Shown here: positions 44,884 to 54,937 of the stretch, piece by piece | Position numbering within the stretch: the first letter of the stretch is position 1 | Layout of the letters: each line of letters begins with the position of its first letter | Source: Neptunicella sp048268085 | Lineage (GTDB): Bacteria; Pseudomonadota; Gammaproteobacteria; Enterobacterales; Alteromonadaceae | Direction of reading: 5' to 3' | Assembly (NCBI RefSeq): GCF_048268085.1 | Contig: NZ_JBLWWF010000002.1 | Location: 247,383-311,382 of the forward strand | DNA: 64,000 bases | Made by a program: the position numbers and the translations under genes | The notes under the pieces: model-generated | Told to the model about the DNA's origin: nothing | What the model saw: only the letters and a program-made list of their open reading frames with translations | Databases searched by the model: none

Positions 44884-46197
44884 TTATATTTTTACGCCTT
44901 TATTACGGGCTTTTTCCTTTATATAAGGTTCCCAACTTCTTGCGCTGCGCGCTGTTGAGCTATCCTTACTTGCTTCTTTAACATGCAAATAGGCAGACTT
45001 ATAATCACCTTGGTAAAAGTAGGCTTCCATCAATGCCATATGAATACGGCCAATTTTATCGCTACCTTTCAGTGATTTATTCAATGCAGATATGGCACCT
45101 TTATAGTCTTCAGCAGCAAGTAACAACGTACCTTGCTTACGATAAAGATCAGCATCATTGCTTAAGTCAGCAGCCTTGCCATAATAAAAAGCAGCCTTTT
45201 TATATTCTCTCGACTGATGAAAGCTATTTGCCATCGACGATAGCACTTTTTCATCAGACTTTATAAAACCTGATTTAGTGTGCTTCTCCAATAAAGTTGC
45301 CGCTTTATAGGGGATCTCGTTAGTAGCATATAGCTGAGCCAAAATTTTAACTTGATTTGGCTTCTCCAAATAGCCCTGATTGTAAGCAATTTCAAGAGTA
45401 GATAACGCTTTCTTGTAATCCTCAACCAAGAAATAAAACTGGCCTAACTGTACCCACCACTGCTTATTGTCAGGAAAGATACGAACTAATTCTTCTGCTA
45501 CAGCCACAGTCTGCGGATACATTTTACGTTCGTAAAATGAAGTTAGCTTAAGCAAATATGGATTCTTATTAAGTTTTCCAGCAGCTTTATTCAAGTCAAT
45601 CGCTTTTTGGGCAGGTTCTACCATTTTAGGTAATTGGCCTGACTCATAATAAGCTTGAGATATTCTTGTATAAACTTCTGCATCTTCCTTACAAGTAAAC
45701 GACATCCACTTATTGTAAGCAGCTATCGCTCCATCGTAATTCTTATCCATCATTTGCAAATCACCAACCGTCTTTAATGATGCAGCTTGTTCACTGTCAT
45801 TAAGAATGTCGGCATCAGTTGCACGTTTAAAATAAAACAATGATTTTTTAGGATCGATAGATGCGTACAAACTACCAATAAACTTATCCACGTAAGCTCG
45901 GTCAAAGCCTTCAGTTTCTATATCCAACAAAATATCCAGCGCATTCTTTACCCGAAGGTCTTCATTTACTGTTTCATCAGAATAGGCTTCGAATGCCTTC
46001 TGCACCTTTTTACCAGCACGCTCACCAATAATATTAGTAGAACTTTTTTGGTAACCCGGGCATACAATGGCTGCAGCCGGAGCTGATGCAGCACTTTTAT
46101 CCGCTGCAAAAGTTGGCATGGAAACTACAGCAAAACCGAAAGACAAAGCAGAAGTAGCTACCCATTTCTTTAATGAAATTTGTTTACTTTTCATCAT
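44884..46197 (-). CDS. periplasmic TPR protein of the TonB operon
   Basis: The 437-residue protein has a signal peptide (cut near MPTFAA, residue 31) and about eight TPR-like units. Examples are AAIAAYNKWMSFT, FLVEDYKKALSTLEIAYNQG and YKKAAFYYGKAADLS. It has no enzyme motif. Proteins of this type follow tonB2-type operons in marine gammaproteobacteria and are thought to assist the TonB-ExbBD complex or its receptors. Its ATG overlaps the tonB stop by one base (TAATG), with GGAGGG nine bases upstream. Confidence 0.85.
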   Translation of the reverse strand: MMKSKQISLKKWVATSALSFGFAVVSMPTFAADKSAASAPAAAIVCPGYQKSSTNIIGERAGKKVQKAFEAYSDETVNEDLRVKNALDILLDIETEGFDRAYVDKFIGSLYASIDPKKSLFYFKRATDADILNDSEQAASLKTVGDLQMMDKNYDGAIAAYNKWMSFTCKEDAEVYTRISQAYYESGQLPKMVEPAQKAIDLNKAAGKLNKNPYLLKLTSFYERKMYPQTVAVAEELVRIFPDNKQWWVQLGQFYFLVEDYKKALSTLEIAYNQGYLEKPNQVKILAQLYATNEIPYKAATLLEKHTKSGFIKSDEKVLSSMANSFHQSREYKKAAFYYGKAADLSNDADLYRKQGTLLLAAEDYKGAISALNKSLKGSDKIGRIHMALMEAYFYQGDYKSAYLHVKEASKDSSTARSARSWEPYIKEKARNKGVKI

Positions 46198-46814
46198 TAG
46201 GAACCACCCTCCAACTTAAAGTCTAACTGAACTTTCATATTGAATTGTTTTACTGGTTTGCCGTCAACAATCTTAGGCTTATATTTCCAACGACTCAGCG
46301 CTCGTCTGGCTTCACGGTCAAAAACACGTTTAGGATCTGCATCGATTACCTCTACGTCATCAACCCCACCAACTTCATTAATAGTAAAAGATAACTGTAC
46401 CCAGCCTTCTTTACCATCACGAGCAGCTTGCATTGGATACTTGGGTTCAATTCGCACAATAGGTGTAGCTTCACCATCACGCATCATTGCCCCTGGAGCG
46501 CCAATATCAACAGAAGCTCCACCAACATCCACACCAGGAATATTGAAAGACAATGCATTATTGTTAGCATCAGCTGTATCCGGTTCAACAGGCTCTAATT
46601 TAGGAGGCTGTTGCGGCGGCGGCGGCGGCGGCGGCGGAACCCGATTACGAACTTGAGTACTTGAATCAGGTTCGTTCATCACAATGTCAATCACCGGTGT
46701 CGGTGCCGATTCTTCTTGTGGTCTGGACGAGTTAGAAATTAACTCGGCCATCAACACAAACAAAGCAAAGGTAATACCCGCACCTAAAAGTATAGATACT
46801 ATTAGACGAACCAT
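46197..46814 (-). CDS. tonB: TonB2-type energy transducer
   Basis: The 205-residue protein has one N-terminal membrane helix (LIVSILLGAGITFALFVLM). A proline-rich rod follows, including eight consecutive prolines from a CCG repeat (46613-46637), and then the C-terminal TonB domain (PIVRIEPKYPMQAARDGKEG ... FDREARRALSRWKYKP). It carries energy from ExbBD across the periplasm to outer-membrane receptors. One base separates it from exbD, and it overlaps the TPR gene. Confidence 0.93.
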   Translation of the reverse strand: MVRLIVSILLGAGITFALFVLMAELISNSSRPQEESAPTPVIDIVMNEPDSSTQVRNRVPPPPPPPPQQPPKLEPVEPDTADANNNALSFNIPGVDVGGASVDIGAPGAMMRDGEATPIVRIEPKYPMQAARDGKEGWVQLSFTINEVGGVDDVEVIDADPKRVFDREARRALSRWKYKPKIVDGKPVKQFNMKVQLDFKLEGGS

Positions 46815-46815
46815 A

Positions 46816-47217
46816 TTAATTATCCTTTGCTGCTACCGAGATCCTGTCAATGCCAGCTGCTTTGATTTGATCCATAACCTCAACCACATCACCATGCTTA
46901 GTTTTCACATCAGCTTGCAAGATAACAACGTCTGTAGGCTGTTCTGCTAACATTCTTTCGAGGTTAGCACGAACACGTTCTACATCTACTTCACGTTTAT
47001 CCATCCAGATATCACCATTTTCATTGATCGCAATAAAAATGTTAGCGGACTTTTGCTTGGTGGCTTGTTGAGCCTTCGGTTTATTTACTTCTATACCGGC
47101 CTCTTTAACAAAAGAGGTGGTTACAATAAAGAAGATCAACATGATGAACACGACGTCAAGCATCGGTGTCATATCAATGGTTGCTTCTTCTTCTTCTGCA
47201 CGATGTTTACGAGCCAT
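46816..47217 (-). CDS. exbD: biopolymer transporter ExbD
   Basis: The 133-residue protein has one membrane helix (MLDVVFIMLIFFIVTTSF) with the essential aspartate in the TPMLDVVF motif, and a periplasmic ExbD/TolR domain. With ExbB it forms the proton-driven motor that energises TonB. It lies 12 bases after exbB and directly before tonB. Confidence 0.96.
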   Translation of the reverse strand: MARKHRAEEEEATIDMTPMLDVVFIMLIFFIVTTSFVKEAGIEVNKPKAQQATKQKSANIFIAINENGDIWMDKREVDVERVRANLERMLAEQPTDVVILQADVKTKHGDVVEVMDQIKAAGIDRISVAAKDN

Positions 47218-47229
47218 AAAATTCTCTCT

Positions 47230-47754
47230 TTAATGATGAGGCAAGCTATCGATTAATTTTTCTTTAGAAAGCTTAACTCTAGCTTCCAAGCGTGAACTAA
47301 AGAACACGCCAGATAACGCTGCTACCATCCCAGCCATAGTTGGAATAGTTGCCATAGATATACCAGCGGCCATTAATCTCGGATTACCGGTACCTTGCAC
47401 AGCCATGACTTCAAATACACCAATCATGCCCGTAACTGTACCTAGTAGCCCTATTAATGGACAAATAGCAACTAGCGTCTTAATCAATATCATTCTCTCA
47501 CTAAGCTTATCTGATGCTTGCGAAATCCATGTATCACGGATTTTATGCGCATACCAGGACTTGGTGTCTGTTCTTGCTTCCCAATCCGCAACAATACGCT
47601 TTTGTATTGCTGGAAAAGAGGAAGTCAGAAACCAATAACGCTCAACCATTAATATCCACATGAGGAAGAGCGCTATGGCGACAACGTAAAGAACGTCACC
47701 GCCAGCAGCGATAAAATCCCTGACCGATTCCCATAATCCAATCAGGTATAGCAT
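47230..47754 (-). CDS. exbB: MotA/TolQ/ExbB proton channel protein (ExbB)
   Basis: The start is ATG 47754, one base after the TtpC stop, giving 174 residues; a longer upstream frame is not supported. It has three membrane helices, with the conserved LLGTVTGMIGVFE and MAAGISMATIPTMAGMVAALSG characteristic of ExbB2-type proteins. It is the stator part of the ExbBD motor. Confidence 0.95.
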   Translation of the reverse strand: MLYLIGLWESVRDFIAAGGDVLYVVAIALFLMWILMVERYWFLTSSFPAIQKRIVADWEARTDTKSWYAHKIRDTWISQASDKLSERMILIKTLVAICPLIGLLGTVTGMIGVFEVMAVQGTGNPRLMAAGISMATIPTMAGMVAALSGVFFSSRLEARVKLSKEKLIDSLPHH

Positions 47755-47755
47755 A

Positions 47756-49108
47756 TTATGCTTTCTCCGCCTCTGCGTGAGCAGCGATGATACCAGCAGT
47801 CTGCTCATCCAGAATATGTACAATAGATTTTGCGCGACCAGCTACCATGCTGTGTAGAAGTAGTAGCGGTAATGCAGCAATAATACCTTCAGCCGTTGTT
47901 ACCAACGCCATTGAGATACTACCAGCCATCAATTTAGGGTCACCTGTTCCAAACAAAGTAATTTGCTGGAAGGTTGCAATCATACCGATTACTGTACCCA
48001 ATAGACCCAGTAACGGCGCAATGGCAGCAAGGATCTTGATGATGTTGGTACCACTTTCAATGCTTGGTAACTCACGTAAAATCGCTTCATCCAGTTTCAA
48101 CTCCAGATTCTCAACGTCTACGTTTTTATTCTCTTTATAGACATTTAAAATACGTCCTAAAGGATTACCTGAAGAAGGATTTTCAATATTCTTCAATTGA
48201 GAACGCATCTTGCCACCGATCAACGTCAATGTGATGATCTTATACAAGGCAATTAATAAACCTAGGAAGAATAAACCAGTGATAACATAACCTGGTAAAC
48301 CACCTGCATGATAACGTTCCATCATTGTTGCTTTAGCAATCAACAGACCCAAAATCCCGCCGCGAGAAGGATCCGCATAGAAAGGATGAACACCAGAAGT
48401 TTCTTTAGAGAAATCAATTGCTGAGTCAGTCATGTAAGAATCTGGTTGACGACCTAAAGGAAGCACTTGCTTGCTTTCAGCGTCATATACTAGATAACCC
48501 TCTTCACCGATTAGGTTAAAGGTACCAACACGTACTACTGATTCAGTTTTTGAACCACCGTCAAGACTAACAACTTCAGTATTAAAGCGAGATACTTTAC
48601 CTGACTCAGTCATTTCAGTTTGAAGTGCGAACCAAAGTTCTTCCAGTTCACTTAAGCTAGGTAAACCTTTAGTTTCAGATGACATTTCTTCAAGGAAATC
48701 TGAACGACCAGGGTATTCAGCACTAACAATAGAAGAAGAAATACGACCATAAGCTTCAGCAGATGCTTGACGAACAACACCAAACATTTCGCCTAAAGTA
48801 CCGGTGGCATTTTTAAGTTCAACTTCTTTATTTGCTAACGTGATTTCATTATCAGCAAATTGTTTGGCTAAACGGTCACCGCGAGCTTGTTCGGCTTTAA
48901 GTTCTGCTTGAGCCTTCTTAACCAGAGCTTGTTTATCCGCACGAGCAGAATTAAATTCAGCTTCACGCTTTTGATTAATACGTGCTTCAGAAACACGATT
49001 TTTCTTCACTTGATCCAATAATTGATCCAGTGTGTTTGCACTTTGTGCATGAACTGCACTTACAGACAATGCAGCTGTAAGTAAGACAGATTTGAATAAT
49101 AGTTTCAT
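47756..49108 (-). CDS. TtpC-type MotA/TolQ/ExbB proton channel protein with periplasmic extension
   Basis: The 450-residue protein (ATG 49108, preceded by GGAG) has a signal-like N-terminus (cut after AVHAQ). A coiled-coil periplasmic domain of about 220 residues is rich in Lys/Glu/Ala. The ExbB-like channel then has three helices with LLGLLGTVIGMIATFQ and MAGSISMALVTTAEGIIAALP. This is the extra ExbB-like component (TtpC) required by TonB2 systems in Vibrio. It precedes exbB-exbD-tonB. Confidence 0.92.
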   Translation of the reverse strand: MKLLFKSVLLTAALSVSAVHAQSANTLDQLLDQVKKNRVSEARINQKREAEFNSARADKQALVKKAQAELKAEQARGDRLAKQFADNEITLANKEVELKNATGTLGEMFGVVRQASAEAYGRISSSIVSAEYPGRSDFLEEMSSETKGLPSLSELEELWFALQTEMTESGKVSRFNTEVVSLDGGSKTESVVRVGTFNLIGEEGYLVYDAESKQVLPLGRQPDSYMTDSAIDFSKETSGVHPFYADPSRGGILGLLIAKATMMERYHAGGLPGYVITGLFFLGLLIALYKIITLTLIGGKMRSQLKNIENPSSGNPLGRILNVYKENKNVDVENLELKLDEAILRELPSIESGTNIIKILAAIAPLLGLLGTVIGMIATFQQITLFGTGDPKLMAGSISMALVTTAEGIIAALPLLLLHSMVAGRAKSIVHILDEQTAGIIAAHAEAEKA

Positions 49109-49113
49109 TCTGA

Positions 49114-49887
49114 TCACTCCGCTGCTTTGATAGGTAATTTAATCAGGTCAAATGGAACCAGTTTTTTCGCCATTTTCACAGCGGTAACAACTGAGCTTAT
49201 ATATTCATCACCTAATTCATCATAAGTGCGAGAGTCATTATTCCATACCCAAGCTGATTTCTGATCAAGTGACAAAGCGACTAAAGCCGTACGGCCTAAG
49301 TTAAAGAAATCAACTGAAATTTCTTTACCGTTGAATTCAAGCTTACCTTGATTACTGGTGATTTTAGAACCGTATTCATTTTCAATCTGATAGGCTTCTA
49401 ACACTTGACGGAATTGCTCAGAAACAGAAACGTTTGAACGTCCCATCGTCTCACGTAAATGGGCAATACGTTCTTTACGCACTTCGTAGTTGATTGGAAC
49501 ATCCAACTCTACAAACTGCTCAAGTGCGTCAATCATACGATACATCAAAGGAACAACACCCTGCTTAGTTTGTTCGATACCGTCGATTTGCTTCTGCAAA
49601 GAACTAATACCAGCCTGTTGATCAGCAACAAGTCTAGCTACGTGATCGTTATAGACTTTTAGGTTCTCAGTTTCATCAACAACTGAACGATATTCAACTA
49701 GCAGTTCCTGAGTTTGCTCATAGATACTGTCAATTTTCTTTTGAGATTGTGCTGCAGCGGCATGAATTTTACCTTCTTCTTTATGAAGGTCATTTAATGT
49801 ATCTGCAGAAACAATCTGACTACTTCCCAGTGCAAAGGCACCGATAACAGAAGCAGCAATCATATTTCTTTTGCTTACTTTGGACAT
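49114..49887 (-). CDS. DUF3450 periplasmic coiled-coil protein of the TonB operon
   Basis: The 257-residue protein starts at ATG 49887; a TTG three codons upstream is the alternative. It has a cleavable signal (ALGSSQIVSA) followed by a long helix-rich, coiled-coil region (LNDLHKEEGKIHAAAAQSQKKI ... LVADQQAGISSLQKQIDGI, given as segments) and a C-terminal small domain (LGRTALVALSLDQKSAWVW). It matches DUF3450, the usual first gene of marine TonB2-type operons. Its role is unknown but probably structural support of the motor. It is the first gene of the operon, so a promoter lies in 49888-50415. Confidence 0.9.
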   Translation of the reverse strand: MSKVSKRNMIAASVIGAFALGSSQIVSADTLNDLHKEEGKIHAAAAQSQKKIDSIYEQTQELLVEYRSVVDETENLKVYNDHVARLVADQQAGISSLQKQIDGIEQTKQGVVPLMYRMIDALEQFVELDVPINYEVRKERIAHLRETMGRSNVSVSEQFRQVLEAYQIENEYGSKITSNQGKLEFNGKEISVDFFNLGRTALVALSLDQKSAWVWNNDSRTYDELGDEYISSVVTAVKMAKKLVPFDLIKLPIKAAE

Positions 49888-50415
49888 AGTTCCCAACCAA
49901 TTATTTTGTTTTGAAACCTTATCTTACGGCAACAACGCCTAAGCGATAAGGGGCTTATGAAAACGAATTGTTATTGGAGTGTAACACTGCCATTAAATGA
50001 CAACGTATACGACCGTCGAATATTCACATGGATAGATGTAAATTGTCAAGCCGATAAAATGGAATGAAATATTCTATCCTTGTTTAAAACAAAAACATAA
50101 AAAGCTTGCTGCACCAGTATATTTAACTAGCTAATTAATTGATTTGTAATTAAAAATATTTTAAACACTCTCAGATAATATATTAAAAAAAATAAATTTT
50201 CGTCTGAAAACAAAATCCGGAAGGATATATTCTTCGGTATTTTAAAATAACGAAGGAACATCTAAATCTACAATAGTTTGTTTTACATACGATTGCTTAA
50301 AGGCTTAGTGTGTGAATATAAACAGACGTCCCACATAGACTATTACTAATACGTCAAATTGACATGACAACTGTATTAATGAAGTAATACTAAACTGGTA
50401 TACCTGAGACTCATT
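49888..50415. other. intergenic region upstream of the DUF3450-TonB operon
   Basis: About 530 strongly AT-rich bases between the TonB-system operon and the receptor terminator. It should carry the operon promoter, perhaps with iron or nutrient regulation. No clear Fur box, small RNA or reading frame was seen. Confidence 0.45.
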
Positions 50416-50450
50416 ATAAAAAAATGCCAGTCAATAAAATTGACTGGCAT
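50416..50450 (-). terminator. rho-independent terminator after the TonB-dependent receptor
   Basis: On the minus strand ATGCCAGTCAA and TTGACTGGCAT pair over five bases, followed by TTTTTTT. It is about 35 bases past the receptor stop. Confidence 0.92.
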
Positions 50451-50484
50451 CAACGTCCCGGAGGCATTTACAGTTAGTAATTGA

Positions 50485-53400
50485 TTAGAACCTAGCTTCA
50501 AATCCTAAACGTACAGAACGAGGAGCTTGCCAATCATAAGCAGCGCCATACCATTCACTAACATTACCTTCACTAATTTCATAATGTTCATTTGAGTTTG
50601 TGATTTCTTGATTATCCAATACATTGAATACATTCAAAGAAGCCTTCATATCAACACCAGAAACAGTAAAGTTATAAGTCAAAGAAGCATCAACATTAAA
50701 CAACCATGGAGTACGGCCTGCACTTCCACGAGGTGTAAAGTTATATACTTTTTCTGACTGTTGGCATTCTCCGTCACCGTTACTATCTGGGCATTGGCCA
50801 GTATAAATATAGAATGTATCACCATAGCTACCATAGACATCTGGATTGTCATCCGGATAACCACGACCGAAGGTAGACAATGGACGCCCACTATACAAAC
50901 TCGCGTTGAATCCGAATGTCCAATCATCGTTTATGTCGTAACTACCAAACATTTTAAACGCATGACGACGGTCATTGGCTTGATAACCATAAGCCCCATC
51001 CATTAGAGCCGGGAAGTCAAAGTCTTGTGTTACACCAGCATCAGCTTGAACGATATCTGATTTAACAGCACCTTCGAAGTTACCCACGCTACGAGACCAT
51101 GTGTATTGGAAACTCATACGGAAGTTATCGGTGCGGTAATCAAACTTAGTTTGAATCGCGGTATACTCGTTAACCCCTTTAGGCAAACCAATATCTTCAG
51201 CAGGAATAGTTGTCAAAGAGCCTGGATCAGGTTCACCATCGAAAAGGTCGTAATCACGATAGTTTCTTGGGTCACCATTACCATAATAATAGAAACCATC
51301 TTTATAAGAAGTCGCATCTTTTCCTGGTACAACTAACAAACAATATGGATAAGCAAACTCACCACAGTAATCATCAAGTGCGCTAGTTACCTCACGATAA
51401 ATACCACGTACTGAGTAAGAGAACTCGTCATTAACAGCCTGTTCCCAACCCAAGATATATTCATCTTTAGCAAATGGATCTGCTTCTTGAGCCACAAAAA
51501 TATCTTTTTGTGGAATAGTTGTTACTGAGTTAACTGCCTGTGAAGAATCTAGGTTACCGGTAATTGGCGCAGTTCCCGTTGGAACCCCCGCATTGTCAGC
51601 ACCAGTGAATGAGTAATAAGTTGTCACATCACTCACACCAGATGCAGCACGATAAATAGTGTTGTTAGCTACTGGCAAATAATATGTTCCGAAAGTACCA
51701 AACACCTTAGTATTTCCATCACCATTAACATCCCAGCTAAAACCTAAACGTGGAGCAACATCAGTATCAAATTCATACAGAGTCTTACCTGTTATACCCG
51801 CACCTTCAAATTTGTCTTTACGTAGACCAATCGATAACAATAAGTTATCAGTAACTTGCCAGTTATCTTCGATGTAGTAAGCATTCAAGTCTGAATTGAA
51901 ACCACCACCACCGACAAAGATACGATCACTAACATAATCAATTGGGCCACCAGTATTATTTGTATATGAAGTCCCTTGAATTGTCCCGGTATTTTCTAAC
52001 GTATAGTAGGTCCAGCTATGACCACCAACAGGTTCAGTGATATTAGTTGATTCACGTTTCTGAATATCTAAACCGGCAGTAATTGTGTGATCACCTAATA
52101 CATACTCTAAATCCAAACGATACTGAGTATTTTCATCATAGTTTTCACCAATCGAACCACCTTGACCACAACCTTCATATGGGTTAGTGACATCACGAGT
52201 ATCATTTACAGAAGGACAATTTGGATCGGCACCAGGCTTCTCAGTTGTATATTGGGTTTCAATACGACCAGCCATTGCTGTCAAAGTCAAATCATCCGTT
52301 AAATAACCGGTATAACTTAAGCTTTGAGCTTCGCCACCACGTTTTCTCAGGTTAATTTCAGGCTCACCTGACTCACCAACACTGATTACGCCTGTATTAG
52401 CGTTGTAATTATATATTTCTTCCGTTGTATCGCTACGGTTAGAGTAAGCAAAATAACTTAAACGATGGTTATCACTAATTTGCCAGTCAAGTTTACCCGC
52501 CCAGAACAAGTTATCACCACCAGAAGAATCTCTTTTACGGAACTCATCTACATCTGTGATACGACGCGTTCCATTCGCATAAGCAAAGTCATCCTGAACT
52601 TCACGAGGGTTAACCATCGCATAGATAAATAGAGTATCTTCAATGATTGGACCCGCTGCGGAAATACTGAAATCTTTTTTGTCATAGGTATCGCGAGTAG
52701 TATCTCGAAATACTTTACCAGTACCACCATCACCACGAGAAATACGGCCATCGCTGCGAAGACTATCAGGGCTCCATGTAGCTGTTGCTGAAAATTCCCA
52801 TTCATTGGTACCGCTTTTAGTTACTGCGTTAACCACACCACCAGTTGTACGACCAAATTGCGCTGACATACCACCGGTTTTAACTTGAAACTCTTTATAA
52901 AATTCAAATGGTACTGAACCACACCCTAATCCTTGGCGAGTATCAGTTACTTCAAGGCCGTTAATATAACAGGAGTTTTCTGCTACCGACGAACCACCAA
53001 AAGATGCAGTGTTACCAAAGCCTGAATCACCTTTAATGGTACCCGGAGCTAATAAAGCAACAGAAGTAATGTCTCGCGCAACTGGCATACGATCCAATTC
53101 CACTTCACCAATTACTAAACCGGAATCAGTTGTTGATACGTCAACAGCCGAAATTCTTGCTCCAGTAACTTCTATTACTTCAGTTCCAGAAGTTACAAAG
53201 TCAAAATTACTAGTACTATTTGAACCTAATTTTACACGTACCTTATCTTGACCAACAACCTGACCATTTTTCATTACCGTAATATCATATTCACCCGTAG
53301 GTAACTGAGAAAAACGATAACTACCATCACTATTGATGGAGATTTCACGACTATACCCAGTACTTGGTTCTGAAGCGGTTACTGTATATTGAGAATAGTC

Positions 53401-53517
53401 TTGAGCAACAATGGTACCAACAATATTTGATGTTGAATTAGCCGCAACAGCTGGCATTGCTAACCCAAGTGAAGCAGCAACAGCTAAAGCTGTTACGCTT
53501 TTCTTAAATGTAAACAT
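50485..53517 (-). CDS. TonB-dependent receptor, Oar-like, with carboxypeptidase-regulatory-like domain
   Basis: The 1010-residue outer-membrane protein has a signal peptide (cut after AVAA, residue 26). A beta-sandwich CarboxypepD_reg-like domain follows (about 30-110), then a plug with TGARI and GGVVNAVTKSGTNEW, and a large 22-strand barrel ending in the aromatic GFEARF. This resembles Oar-like receptors of marine bacteria that import peptides or saccharides. The nearby TonB operon would energise it. Calcium-like NGDGNTK and NGDGEC loops are visible. The substrate is unknown. Confidence 0.93.
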   Translation of the reverse strand: MFTFKKSVTALAVAASLGLAMPAVAANSTSNIVGTIVAQDYSQYTVTASEPSTGYSREISINSDGSYRFSQLPTGEYDITVMKNGQVVGQDKVRVKLGSNSTSNFDFVTSGTEVIEVTGARISAVDVSTTDSGLVIGEVELDRMPVARDITSVALLAPGTIKGDSGFGNTASFGGSSVAENSCYINGLEVTDTRQGLGCGSVPFEFYKEFQVKTGGMSAQFGRTTGGVVNAVTKSGTNEWEFSATATWSPDSLRSDGRISRGDGGTGKVFRDTTRDTYDKKDFSISAAGPIIEDTLFIYAMVNPREVQDDFAYANGTRRITDVDEFRKRDSSGGDNLFWAGKLDWQISDNHRLSYFAYSNRSDTTEEIYNYNANTGVISVGESGEPEINLRKRGGEAQSLSYTGYLTDDLTLTAMAGRIETQYTTEKPGADPNCPSVNDTRDVTNPYEGCGQGGSIGENYDENTQYRLDLEYVLGDHTITAGLDIQKRESTNITEPVGGHSWTYYTLENTGTIQGTSYTNNTGGPIDYVSDRIFVGGGGFNSDLNAYYIEDNWQVTDNLLLSIGLRKDKFEGAGITGKTLYEFDTDVAPRLGFSWDVNGDGNTKVFGTFGTYYLPVANNTIYRAASGVSDVTTYYSFTGADNAGVPTGTAPITGNLDSSQAVNSVTTIPQKDIFVAQEADPFAKDEYILGWEQAVNDEFSYSVRGIYREVTSALDDYCGEFAYPYCLLVVPGKDATSYKDGFYYYGNGDPRNYRDYDLFDGEPDPGSLTTIPAEDIGLPKGVNEYTAIQTKFDYRTDNFRMSFQYTWSRSVGNFEGAVKSDIVQADAGVTQDFDFPALMDGAYGYQANDRRHAFKMFGSYDINDDWTFGFNASLYSGRPLSTFGRGYPDDNPDVYGSYGDTFYIYTGQCPDSNGDGECQQSEKVYNFTPRGSAGRTPWLFNVDASLTYNFTVSGVDMKASLNVFNVLDNQEITNSNEHYEISEGNVSEWYGAAYDWQAPRSVRLGFEARF

Positions 53518-53725
53518 GTATTTTCTCCCTGGATCACTAATTTTTAGTGACTGTGTTTGTGCCGCTTATAAGCAGCTTTTTATTTAAAGCAAGGTGATAA
53601 GCCTCTCTTCGATGATATACCGAGATAAAATGAAGGGTCAACCACCCTTTCTTAATCAAACTATTAAGTTCCTTCATTCGAATAATTAATAACCAGTCTT
53701 TTGTACATAAATATTTACAGTTATT

Positions 53726-54814
53726 TTATATCGAATAAAAACCTAAATTCTTTATTACGTGTTGTGGTAGCGCTGGAAGCGCTGATTTAGGTAACAAAAA
53801 AGTGGCCATATTAAAGAAGTCTTTAAAGATACGATTTGATTCCGTGGTGCGTTTTAAATATTCATGTCCACTCGAACCTCCAGTACCGATTTTACTGCCA
53901 AGCATGCGTTGCACCATCATTGCGTGGCGATAGCGCCAAATAGTTAAATTCTCATCAATATCTGTTAAACAAGTTATAAATTGATGAGCTAAATTAAAAA
54001 TAGGCTCTTCTGAGTATTGCTGAATAAATAAGGCTGATAGCATTGCCTGTCGGGATAACCTGACCTGGTCTACTGCTTGTAACTGAGCGTAAATTTCATC
54101 ATCAAACAAGGCACTAAAGCTGGATCGTGTATTAGCTAAATCCTTAAGCTCTACCTGTTTTTCAGCGTCGGTCAATGTTGGATTTGCATTGATAATTTCG
54201 CTATCACTATTAAGCATTTTTTCGGTAGCAGACTGATAATACTGCCAAAATTCAAAATCACCGAACGACAAAAACGGCATTCTTTCCAACCATTTTTCTA
54301 CCAGTTCAAATAAACTGGGCTTTTGTTCTAACTGCTGTAAAAAGATACGGTCAGGATCATTTAATCGTTTAAAGAACGACTGTTTATCAAAATCGATTCG
54401 ATATTGAGTTTTTAACCCTAAAGAAATTTCTAATATTTTAAATTGAATACTCTGAAAACCAGAAGCAGGTACCAAATAATCCCGGAAAGACAAGAAATCT
54501 TGGGGTGTCATGGTCTCGATAATACTGATTTGATCGTTTAACAACCGTTGGATTGACACAACACGTTTTAATCGATGTACCACAACGGTCAAGTCACGAT
54601 CATCCACTTTAGCCTGCGAAAAAATATCAATAACCGTAGATAGTTCATGCAATATTTGCTTAAACCAAAGTTCGTAAACTTGATGGACAATAATAAATAA
54701 TGTTTCATCATGAGCTGCCGGACCATACTTGGCACTTTCCGTTTGCTGCGCGGATAATAGTTTATCCAGTTGCAGATACTCTCCATAGTACACCGGTATT
54801 TGATTTTTCTTCAT
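53726..54814 (-). CDS. kynA: tryptophan 2,3-dioxygenase
   Basis: The 362-residue haem enzyme shows the conserved N-terminal YGEYLQLDKLL ... HDETLFIIVHQVYELWFKQ and RYRHAMMVQRMLGSKIGTGGSSGHEYLK, which holds the haem-ligating histidine and the tryptophan-binding loop (segments only). It opens the indole ring of tryptophan, the first step of the kynurenine pathway. No kynureninase or kynurenine formamidase gene is in this window, so the pathway is completed elsewhere. It is a single gene between the TonB receptor and comFB. Confidence 0.95.
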   Translation of the reverse strand: MKKNQIPVYYGEYLQLDKLLSAQQTESAKYGPAAHDETLFIIVHQVYELWFKQILHELSTVIDIFSQAKVDDRDLTVVVHRLKRVVSIQRLLNDQISIIETMTPQDFLSFRDYLVPASGFQSIQFKILEISLGLKTQYRIDFDKQSFFKRLNDPDRIFLQQLEQKPSLFELVEKWLERMPFLSFGDFEFWQYYQSATEKMLNSDSEIINANPTLTDAEKQVELKDLANTRSSFSALFDDEIYAQLQAVDQVRLSRQAMLSALFIQQYSEEPIFNLAHQFITCLTDIDENLTIWRYRHAMMVQRMLGSKIGTGGSSGHEYLKRTTESNRIFKDFFNMATFLLPKSALPALPQHVIKNLGFYSI

Positions 54815-54937
54815 ATGGTTACCTTAAAATTCATTATGGGCATTTACTCATAACAATAAACTTGCTATTACCCCTAGACAAAACCGTTAAAGCGATAATA
54901 CTGTTTACTATTCAATTCGTTACGAGACTAACTAAAC

